A stretch of 64,000 bases of DNA. Source: Furcasterigmium furcatum (taxonomy: Eukaryota > Ascomycota > Sordariomycetes > Glomerellales > Plectosphaerellaceae). Within the stretch, counting starts at the first letter, position 1; each line of letters starts with the position of its first letter. The notes below the pieces were generated by a model. The model ran no database searches. It saw only the letters and a program-made list of their open reading frames with translations, and had not been told where the DNA came from. A program made the position numbers and the translations under genes. Positions 20,870-29,571 of the stretch are shown here, one piece after another. The DNA lies in contig BCIA01000007.1 in the NCBI GenBank assembly GCA_001599815.1, positions 1,054,001-1,118,000 on the forward strand. The letters are read 5' to 3'.

Positions 20870-22599
20870 ATGGTTTACACGGGTCCAAGCAAAGGCTGTC
20901 AGAGGTGCCGAGCTCGGAAAGTTAAGGTATGTCGCCAACTTAGGCTGGAATTGCCTTCTCCAAGGCTTGACTGAAAGATGGACAGTGTGATACATTGCGG
21001 CCAGCTTGCTTGAATTGCACCTCTCGAGATGCCCAATGTCCAGGATACGGAGATGTGTTCGATAACGCACATAGGGACGAGACCGTCAAGGTCAGGAAAC
21101 GTCACTCTCCCAGAAGCAAGCCAAGCGACGCGATCCTTGCTGCGACAACATCGTCAATATGGAATTATAATGCAACATCAAATTGCTCCGAACCACCTCG
21201 AGGCCTCTCAACAAACGCAGAATCTGATGCTCTGGGCTTTTTCTTTCTTCACTATAGCCGGTTAGACGATCTCGATGCAACATGTAGCGTCTTCAGCATT
21301 CTGCCCGACATGTACACCAAGTCTCCCATGTCATCTCCCTTGAACAATGCGACTCGAGCACTTGCGCTTCAAGTTACTCGCCTGCACCGCGCGCAAAGTG
21401 GCAGAACATCCGTGGGCGGCGAACTTTACGTCAAGGCGGTGTCCCAGGTTAAAGAAGCCATCACGGTCCCCGCCAAATGCAGGTCAGAGGATCTGCTTTT
21501 GGCAACCCTTGTTCTTGACGCGTATGATAACCTCAACACTACGTTCAGAAGATGGGAGCATGATGGTTCTCGGTCATCCCCACATTTACGTGGATCTATT
21601 GCCTTGCTGCAGTACCGAGGAGACCTGAACTACGGGGACGACTTGTCATGGCGCCTTGTGACCGCCACTCGGAATAGGTTCCTTCACCACTGCTGGCACA
21701 GGGCCGACGCACTGGCCGGTATCGAGACTATTCAAAAAATCTGGAGATGCGACAATGATGGGAAGCCGCGAGGACCAGCGGTAGAGGCTGACACTCTCGC
21801 CTTCCGACTTTCCTGGCTGAGGCACCTCTGCCGGGAAGTCTCTGGCACTAAGTCTCCTTCGCGAGATCGGACAGATCGCCGTATCCGACAAATCGAAATT
21901 GACGATACCGCGAAACTGAAAGACATACTGTCCCAGGCCGGCCGTCTTGCAAACGACTGCGCCCGCTTGCAGAACAACCTGCCACTGAAGTGGCAACCAA
22001 CATCTGTCCCAGCTTCCTCCCTCGCCACTTCGATTCAAGCTGTCAGCGTCTACGAGCATGTATTTCCGACCGTGTACTCTCGGCTCTCAATAGCAAACTC
22101 GACCAACCGCCAACGACTCACCGAGCTAGGGTGTATATCGTTGATCGGATCTTGCCTTGCCAAAATCACAGGGGTTGGCGAACCACGAAGCAGCCCACAG
22201 CGTGGACTGATGCCGAGTCCACTTCTGGCTAGGGCACAGGTTCTCATTGACGAGATATGCGCCAGTGTGCCATTCATTACCGGAAACGTGACGGCGGACA
22301 CATTCAGCGATACCGCCGTGATGGTGCCATCCGCGGTGCTGAGGTCTCCGGAGGGAGGGGACGGAAAGAGTACGTTGCCCGAGAATATAACCAAGCACAG
22401 GCAGCAAGTTGTGGCTTCTGGCTTGTACATGATGTACACTACTCTGAAAACACTTCTTGAAGTTACAGGCTCCGACAATAGGGTCGACGCTATGGGGAAT
22501 TTGCCTCGCGCTGGCCAAGTCGAGTGGATAGAAGGTCAGGTCTACAGACTAGGTGCCATCCTTCCCTTAGCAATAGCAAAAGTTCCTGCTAGAGCTTGA
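20870..22599 (+). CDS. Zn2Cys6 transcription factor (short, Fungal_trans_2-like)
   Basis: Exons 20870-20926 and 20986-22599 give 556 residues. The 59-bp intron lies inside the zinc cluster: exon 1 ends at GCQRCRARKVK and exon 2 opens with CDTLRPACLNCTSRDAQC, so only the spliced form has all six cysteines. This intron position is common in fungal regulators of this kind. The body has no PF04082 motif but resembles the PF11951-type middle domain, including LRGSIALLQYRG near residue 220. It is divergent from the secreted lipocalin-fold gene and may regulate it. A second cluster-specific regulator beside the larger one upstream would be unusual but not rare. Confidence 0.88.
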
Positions 22600-24105
22600 T
22601 AGCTCGCAGGCCGATCAAGCTTATATCATCTTGGCACATGTGCAGACCAGCAGTGGGCGAGCACATGGATGGGATGAGGGCAAGAGCCTCAGGGTAGATT
22701 GGGCGTGATGAGCATGCGAATGGGGGATGACTAGATGCGACACCAATAGGCTCATGAAGGGAGTACACATGCTGATGTTTCTCTGTTTCAATATTGGCTA
22801 TTAGCTCGATTTTCCGAGGCCAAGTGAATCTTTGCTGGTTGGCATGGTTGTTCTCCGGGCAGTCCGTGGAATGGCGTCTAGTTTAGACAGAGGTTATCTC
22901 GACTTGACGAAGTTGAAAGAGAGACTATCTAGATTACCTGAGACGCGATCTGATTTCTGCTAGTCGATGTCCCGCTCTTAACGTTGACAAGTTGATAGAT
23001 GAATTGCTTCATTCCAGGTTGGTTGGACTGATTAGACTGGGTGGTCTCTTGGTTGCTACTCTCGACAGTCTCCTCATTGCTCGTCTTAGTGGCAGAAGAA
23101 GATGAAGTGTTAATGGGGAAAAGAACTGCTGCAATACAAATCCCAGATTCCGGCATTGTCGGGTGATCTCGACACGGTCACTCAAACTACATGTCCTAGT
23201 AGCGTGTCGAGAGTTTCGAGGCGATTCAACAGACAAGATCATAAACGCGGTGGTTCTCCTCGTCGGTCGCAATTCCTTATCTCTGGAGGTCCTCCAACGC
23301 AACGCACATAATAAATACTTGGCTCTTCCGAAGTTCCGGCCTCCGCGCGTCTTCGACCGAATGCCCGTGCTCACGCTTCTGCTGTGGATGCGGGTTAGCT
23401 CGTCGTCGAGACCGCCACCCAGGCAAGCGGGCTGTTTTACATACAAGGGTCCTCGGGGACTTGACGCATCGCGAGGGTCGCCAAGAAGACGTGTTCACAG
23501 TCCCTGACTCGTGGGATGTGGGCGTGGCAGCGACAGGATGCCCGGGTTTCTAGCTGCCGATCAATGTGGATACGGCGGCAGGGAATTATCCATCCAGGCG
23601 AAAGGGTTCAGATGGTCCCCGTCTCCAAGTCGGCCTAGGAGAGGTCAACCAACTCAAGCAATTACCGCAGGACGTCCGAGCGGCGGCGGCGGCGGCTGTT
23701 CGCCATGAACTAAAAGCGTCAATGCGGAGGGCACGGCCGCTGCCAAGGGCGGTCACACGGTGAAAGGACGAACCTCGTGCTTGATAGCGTTAGCGGCCCT
23801 CCACGGAGTCAAGGAGTGACAGCGCGAGGCGTGTCATCCATCCCGTGTTCAGCTAGACTGGAGGGGCATGTTCACAAGCCCGCGCGTCTTTGGAGGGCGT
23901 GGCCGCGTCTGATCGCCTTCAAAATCAAGCCGCCGTGATCCTGGCGGCGGACCTATAAAGAATGTCCCGTGTCCGAAATCCGCAGCTTTAGCTGTCATGC
24001 CCACGACGCCTGTCCCGACTCGATGCTTCCCCTTCACCCGCCAGACTCCAGAGCCGAGCCCGCNACGACGCCCCCCTGTGCCGGTTTCGTCCATGGCCCT
24101 GTACC
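22600..24105. other. Intergenic region
   Basis: About 1.5 kb with no confident gene. A 75-codon minus-strand frame at 22929-23156 begins with ATG, is Ser/Thr/Asn-rich and ends in a plausible splice donor (CAG/GTAATC) that could join an open segment after an acceptor near 22877. It has no known domain and was not called. The final part is the receptor promoter and includes the ambiguous base at 24064. Confidence 0.45.
24064..24064. other. Ambiguous base (n)
   Basis: The only undetermined base in the window. It lies 42 bases upstream of the receptor ATG and does not affect a coding frame. Confidence 0.99.
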
Positions 24106-26019
24106 ATGAAGGTAGTCGTTGCTGCGCTGTGCACCCTCCTCGCCTTCTCGTCGCTCGGGGCGGGGCAGACCGTTCATAACTTGCTGGGACGGGTCCCAAA
24201 GTGCGCTGTGAGTAGACCCCAGAACTTGGACGAGAAGGGCTCTGTGCTGAGCATCTCTAGATACCATGCATCATCAACCAGCTTGAGACAGGCAACTGCA
24301 GCCTTACCGCCTTCTCGAAAATCCCCGACTGCGCCTGCACCAACATTACCCTTCTATCCGGCCTTTCCGACTGCGTGCAGGAGTCATGCACCTTTACGGA
24401 CCAGGGAAGTATGTATGCCTGTTCTTGGGTCATCTATACATAACCCCATCACTGGCGGCAGCTGATCAACCTCCTTCTCACAGACTCAGCGGTGGTTCTC
24501 GGAGAGCTCTGCGCCGCGTATCCCAAAGAGACAAGGCAACATGAAGTCGTGGTCGCGGGCATCTCGTGCATCGCCCTCGCTTTGTTTTTCACGATATTGC
24601 GATGCGTCTCGAGATATATCGCCTCCAGCGGGCTGTGGTGGGATGACTGGCTCATCATCATTTCGTCTGTAGGTTTCTCAACCGAACCCCTTTTCTCTGG
24701 TCGTCTTTTTGACTCAACCCGTTCCATGAGCAGACATCCCTCATCGCTTTGTGCGGCATCCAGATCGCCGGTAAGTGGAAAATCCTCGTTCTCTGACCGG
24801 AGGCTTATTTATCGTCACTTAGCAACCCCTATAGCCCTGGGCATGCATTACTGGGACATCAACCCCATAAATGCACAGCCCGCCTTTAAGGTAAGCTCAT
24901 TGAGACAATCCATGGACTCAGGCACTAACACGCTCGCCAGTTATTCTACTCGGCGCAGGTGATGTACATTCTGGTGCAGGTCTTTTCGAAAGTCGCCATC
25001 CTGCTTCTCTTCTGGCGCATCTTTGTAGACAAGCGGTTCCGCCTGATGGTCTGGTTTTGTGTCGGGTTCCTCACCACCCACGGGCTTGTCTTTCTCTTCC
25101 TCGTCATCTTCCAATGCGACCCCATACGATCTGTTTGGGACAAGACAGTACCAGCGACCTGCATGAAACTCAAGGCTATCAGCGCAGCCGGAGCAATCCT
25201 TGCCATCGTCGAGGATCTTGTCATTCTGGCGCTCCCTATTCGCGAAGTCTTCAAGCTGCAGCTCACCTTCAAAAAGAAGGTTGCCGTCTGTTTCATTTTC
25301 AGCGTTGGATCATTGTGGGTTGACTTTTCCTTCTATCTTGCACATGCATTCCCGGAAGACTATGCTGATCTGATTTACGTCCAGTGCCTGTGTCGCAAGC
25401 ATGGTCCGCCTCAAGTACGTGGTGACGTACAAAAATACCGGAGACTATACCTGTGCGTCCCTCATCCAACCCCCGGATTCGCCACGGGCTCCTCGCTGAC
25501 GAAACTTCAGGGCACAACGTGGACTTCTTCGTCTGGTGTATGATCGAACTGGCCTGCGCGGTCATTTGTGGCTGTCTGCCAGCACTGCGACCATTGATGA
25601 AGAAAGTTATGGGATCTATGACGTCGATCAGAGATTATCTGCACTCTGGATCCTCGGGAACCGACTCTTCATGGGTTGGAGGGAGTCACGGGGAATTTGG
25701 CAAGCTTCCGGAGCCGCCCAGGACCCCGATACCGATACCAATAACGATACCATCACATATACCGTCGCCGATACCATCACCGATACCGTCACCGATACCG
25801 TCACCGGAACAGGCACCGGAACGGGCACCGAAACCGAGGCCAATACCTCTGCAGACAAAACGAGCGTCTCGACCCTTCGATTGGTTCTCGGATTTGCCAT
25901 CTCCAGTAGAGGTTTCGCCGCCATTGGAGAAAAGCATCCTGGAATCGATATCCTCTCGACTGTGGTTTCCGACCCTAGAACGCAGCCAGCGGCGCAGTTC
26001 CGGGTTTAGTTTTAGATGA
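24106..26019 (+). CDS. CFEM-domain Pth11-like seven-helix receptor
   Basis: Putative cell-surface sensor. Eight exons, 24106-24207, 24261-24408, 24484-24668, 24734-24770, 24835-24890, 24941-25314, 25385-25452 and 25511-26019, give 492 residues with consistent phases. A signal peptide (MKVVVAALCTLLAFSSLGAG) leads into a CFEM domain with eight cysteines (PKCAIPCI, NCSL, DCACTN, DCVQESC, then ELC). Seven hydrophobic helices follow with Pth11-type landmarks: WWDDWLIII, VMYILVQVFSKVAILLLFWR, FQCDPIRSVWD and CVASMVRLKYVVTY. The cytosolic tail has a Pro-Ile-Pro-Ser repeat. The exon 5 acceptor is a choice between 24835 and a site twelve bases earlier. Pth11 in the rice-blast fungus controls response to host surface; whether this one senses a plant polymer is speculation. 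Confidence 0.88.
25769..25828 (+). repeat. 12-bp coding minisatellite in the receptor tail
   Basis: Five tandem 12-bp units: three of the form CGATACCRTCAC (25769, 25781, 25793) and two diverged units CGGAACRGGCAC (25805, 25817). More degenerate units extend upstream to about 25725. In frame they encode Pro-Ile-Pro-Ser repeats. The unit length is a multiple of three, so copy-number change keeps the frame. Confidence 0.85.
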
Positions 26020-26564
26020 CGAACTCACTACTAGGCATATTACGAAGTAATGAATAACATGAAAACAACACCAAGCATTCGCTTGTCGCCGGCATCCCTG
26101 TTGCTATTCTGGCCCTCATCAATGGTATATGTTAGAGGTGAGGGTCCCATTGACGGCCTGATGAGGGCCGGGAAGTGGGAGACGAAGAGGCTCGAATTAC
26201 TATCCATTCTTTAAAGGGGTTGGAGAATAGGTTTTTGAGTCTCGGGACCCCCGAATTTGTGCCGTCACCTTCTCAGCTTGTAGCATAGAGGGGTAACTCG
26301 TGATAACATCCATCAACGCTAGTTGGGGTTTGCCGAAAGCTGCGAGTTGGTGATGGACCAGTGGGACGCTTCCCAATGGTGGTTCACATTCATATTGTCG
26401 CACCACATGGGCCCCAAACCACGCGCTCTCCAGGAGTCACCGAACTTTCGCGCAAATCTGTTGTTGGTCTGGTAGGACGTCTCCCGGATATCGACGGTAC
26501 CGATGTTCTGGCCCCCGAAGCTCTGCGCGGCATGGAGGGGGAGGCTCGGAAGACAGCGTTGGCG
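26020..26564. other. Intergenic, convergent 3' ends
   Basis: Holds the 3' regions of the receptor and of the small leftward gene. No feature recognised. Confidence 0.5.
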
Positions 26565-26986
26565 CTACTGGGTATATGAAAAGCCTGCGTAATACCGGAG
26601 CATTTGCTGTCGTTTCTCAATATTGGAGCTGTCGTTCTCGGAGGAGTTCGTGGAGTCGACTTGAGCGTCGGTGGGTTCCTTTTGCGTGAAGGAGTTATGA
26701 ATCCAGAAGGTGTAGTCATCGCCGTCCGAGCGCTTAATCACATAGTGTTTCCACACCATTTGCCTTGTTAGATCTAATTCTGCGAGACTGGTGTGCTCGG
26801 AGTGGAAGTGGACGCTGATAACTCACTCTGTGAAATGTTGACGACGTGCATCTCAGCGAGCTCCAGGTCTCTGGGCGTGAGGACATCGTCCCGCTTGAAG
26901 AGAACCATGTCTTCGATGCCTCGCTCAAACAGCTCCATGTCATATCGCTCGGCCAGACTGTTGGAAGCTGGCAAAGCCGTCATCAT
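26565..26986 (-). CDS. Small uncharacterised protein, possibly secreted
   Basis: Not recognised. Two minus-strand exons, 26986-26827 and 26779-26565, join through a 47-bp GT-AG intron in correct phase to give 124 residues. The N-terminal half has acidic, alternating segments (AERYDMELFERGIEDMVLFK); the C-terminal half reads like a folded domain (MVWKHYVIKRSDGDDYTFWI) with a polar Ser/Asn/Asp linker. Upstream, the same frame encodes GPLSAFLAVATRMMTALPAS, which would make a good signal peptide if an extra 5' exon supplied the start; no such exon could be fixed. The start given is therefore a minimum. Composition and a clean intron support a real gene, but conservation is unknown. Confidence 0.45.
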
Positions 26987-27428
26987 TCTTGTGGCGACCG
27001 CTAGGAAAGCCGACAAGGGCCCATGAGCTTCTAGGTAGCGGCTTGGTGCACAGGGGGTAGGTCGGACGTTTCGCGTGAGGTTTGGCTCTGGACATATACA
27101 GGACAGCGTCGTCGAAAAGTCGGATTTGCAGGCGACTGGCCGACCTGTCGTCCAGATTCGTCCCACGCTCCCGACACGACCAGGCTGATACAACGGTGAC
27201 TTTCGGATCGAGGCTCACGAGTTCACTCCTCTTGTTGACGAGAAACGCTTCCCGGGATCCCGTATTTTCCAGCGGGGTCTCAAGTACCAGAGCCAGACGG
27301 CTTTCCTCGGATGATCGCTACTTCAGAAGTTTGAGAGGATCAGAATAATCACAGCTGTCAAACAAATCATAAGGAGGGTGACTGGGTATTTGAGTGATTA
27401 TGTGTTCTTCAGTGCTGGTTCCAGACTC
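26987..27428. other. Intergenic, possible 5' exon of the small gene
   Basis: Short open frames on the minus strand (to 27218) may include an upstream exon of the small gene. Otherwise the 3' end of lyase B is expected near the right edge. Confidence 0.4.
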
Positions 27429-29099
27429 TCACTCAAAGGGAATCTTTGCCTTATCAGCCCCCATCAAATCGAACCGGGCAATTTCGACCTCTCCAGACAC
27501 ATCCAAAAAGAGGAACTGCCTTCCGGGGGACTCCGCAAGCGTGGTGTTCACGATGACAGTCTCGAACGTATCCGAAGCCGGGACGTGGTACTCGGCCACC
27601 ACTGCGGACATGTTCCTCACAACCAGGTCCGCGCCGCTCTTCGACTTGGCCTCAAGGCGAAGAACTGGCTTCTCGAGTACGTTCCAGAACAGCGGATACG
27701 CAAGAGTGGCGTTCCCGTCTTCGACGACCGCGATGTCAGGGATGGTGCCGTTCCGGGCCCGCCCCTCAACCGTCTCGCCGTCCTCCGAAACACGCCTCGA
27801 CGCCGAGCCTGATATGACATCGAGGTAGGATGCACCGTATCCGTTGTCCCGGGAAAACTCCAGGTCCTCGTAGTTGCCCTCCCGCGCATAGATCAGGGTG
27901 TCGAGCCCGAGCGTCTGGGTCTCAACATACGTCTTGAAGTACTTGATGCGGTCGGGCACGAGCTCGCGGAAACGGTAGTACGCGGCCGTTGGGGACCAGA
28001 GAGCGCCGGAGTCCGTCGGGTGCTGCATGGTGCGGAAGGCCATGCCGCGGTCGGAGGTGTTGGCCACGCGGTCGTAGATCTTGTCGGCCGGCTCGTTGAT
28101 CCAGTGGGACTCCCAGGGCACGTCGTGGCCGAGATTGTAGCGGGAGAAGTACTCGTATCCCGCCAGCAGGCGGTAGTCGTCGAAGGAGAAGAGGTCGACG
28201 TATTCGATTCGCCCGCCGAGATCGCCCTGGATCTCGGCCGTGTAGGCCATGTCGGCGAAGATCTTCAGGGAACCGGCGGGATGGACCTGGTCGCGCCCCA
28301 TCTCCGTGATCTGGCCGTAAAACTCTGAGTCGTTGGAGATTTGCCGCCTGATAGAGTAGTCGATATGCGGAAAGGGGTTCGACCCGATGGTGGCCTGGTA
28401 AATCATCTGCTTGTACAGATCAACATCGTTGATGAACACTGCCATAGCCTGAGCGCCTCCATTCGCGTAGATGCCTTGGTTGAAGAATAGATCGGGACGG
28501 GCCATGCCGTTGGTGCTGTCCCAGGTCTTGCGCACGCGGGCTGCGAAATCGTGGTACAGCTTTGTGTCGGCCTCTGTCCAGACGGACGATTTCGTCGAAC
28601 GAAGGATCTCGCAGGCGGCAGTCAAGAAGCGCAAGCCGGCTCCTCCGCGGATGTACTCCTCGAGGACGTTGAGGGTCGTCAACCAGCGGCGAACGGCATG
28701 CAAAGCTCGTTGGCGGTGGAAAGGATGACCGGTGACGAAGTAAGCCACGGTGTTGAGGTAGGCATACTGGGCATCCACGGTGAAGTTGGACGACCAGGCA
28801 TCTTCACCAAATGGGAGCTCTGGCAGAGGTCCCCGGATGTGATATGCACCGACATTCGGGACATCGAGGCCCACGAGCGACTGGTTGAAGGTTCGACCGA
28901 ACGCCGTCGCCCAGGGCTCTTCGCCGGCCCAGACCTTGGTCTGCATCCGCACCAAGTCTTCGCAGGTATGGAAGATGCCTGGGTGTCTGAACCCACCGAC
29001 GATGGTCTCGTTGCATTCCGGCTTGGCGACGAGCTTGTAATTGATTCCGCTGGCGGAGGCCAGGGACAAAAGGCCGGCAAGAACAAGACTTCCTCTCAT
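27429..29099 (-). CDS. Secreted alginate-lyase-family polysaccharide lyase (lyase B)
   Basis: Single exon of 556 residues, larger than lyase A because of a C-terminal beta-rich extension of about 150 residues (from about residue 410). A signal peptide (MRGSLVLAGLLSLASASG) is followed by FRHPGIFHTCEDLVRMQ, the same opening motif as in lyase A. Further shared marks are TEMGRDQVHPAGS, corresponding to the GRDQ-H motif of A, and YFSRYNLGHDVPWESHW, matching YNLGHEVPF. The DHYWANWD segment of A is replaced by FFNQGIYANGGAQAMAVF, so the active site and substrate may differ. The frame extends upstream only through a TTG; the ATG before the signal peptide is used. Family PF05426; the exact CAZy family cannot be fixed here. 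Confidence 0.85.
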   Translation of the reverse strand: MRGSLVLAGLLSLASASGINYKLVAKPECNETIVGGFRHPGIFHTCEDLVRMQTKVWAGEEPWATAFGRTFNQSLVGLDVPNVGAYHIRGPLPELPFGEDAWSSNFTVDAQYAYLNTVAYFVTGHPFHRQRALHAVRRWLTTLNVLEEYIRGGAGLRFLTAACEILRSTKSSVWTEADTKLYHDFAARVRKTWDSTNGMARPDLFFNQGIYANGGAQAMAVFINDVDLYKQMIYQATIGSNPFPHIDYSIRRQISNDSEFYGQITEMGRDQVHPAGSLKIFADMAYTAEIQGDLGGRIEYVDLFSFDDYRLLAGYEYFSRYNLGHDVPWESHWINEPADKIYDRVANTSDRGMAFRTMQHPTDSGALWSPTAAYYRFRELVPDRIKYFKTYVETQTLGLDTLIYAREGNYEDLEFSRDNGYGASYLDVISGSASRRVSEDGETVEGRARNGTIPDIAVVEDGNATLAYPLFWNVLEKPVLRLEAKSKSGADLVVRNMSAVVAEYHVPASDTFETVIVNTTLAESPGRQFLFLDVSGEVEIARFDLMGADKAKIPFE

Positions 29100-29571
29100 G
29101 GTGACTGTCTGAGGTTGCCAGGACAAGATGCAGGAAGATGGACGTTAACGCTGAGAAGACAGATCGTCGTCTGATTTTCACAACTTCAGATACGAGGCTT
29201 TCCATCAGTCTATTAATACCCGCCCGCAAACTTCTCGGCTTCCCCGTGGGGACATTCACGGCTGTTGGAATGGGCCGATGGCCGTGTGGTGGGGATCTCC
29301 AAAGAGAACGGAGATCGTTTCCGCCCGGGACTTACCCCGTGTTCCTCTGTGTGATTATGGCTGTAATGTTCTTCGGCCGCAGGTTACCCCGACAAGAAGG
29401 ATGCATAGAAGAAGCTAGTACTAGAGCCACATACATCACAAAAGCATGGGCTAACAATAGTTGGAGTAAAGAGACACGCTTGAACATGATATTCTCTCTG
29501 ATTGAATTGGTAACTACGTTCGCAAAGTTTATGGTCATCTGGCCCAACGCCTCAAGAACGGTATTCTTTCT
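29100..29571. other. Intergenic, lyase B promoter
   Basis: A TATTAATAG element on the minus strand near 29210 is a plausible TATA box for lyase B, about 110 bp upstream. The right part is the 3' UTR of the alpha-galactosidase gene. Confidence 0.5.

Noticed and set aside
22929..23156. Small Ser/Thr/Asn-rich minus-strand frame with a possible splice donor
   Set aside because: Starts with ATG and could continue after an acceptor near 22877, but has no domain or other support; only noted in the intergenic entry.
25725..25828. CRISPR-like array
   Set aside because: Repeats are contiguous 12-bp units without spacers and are coding.
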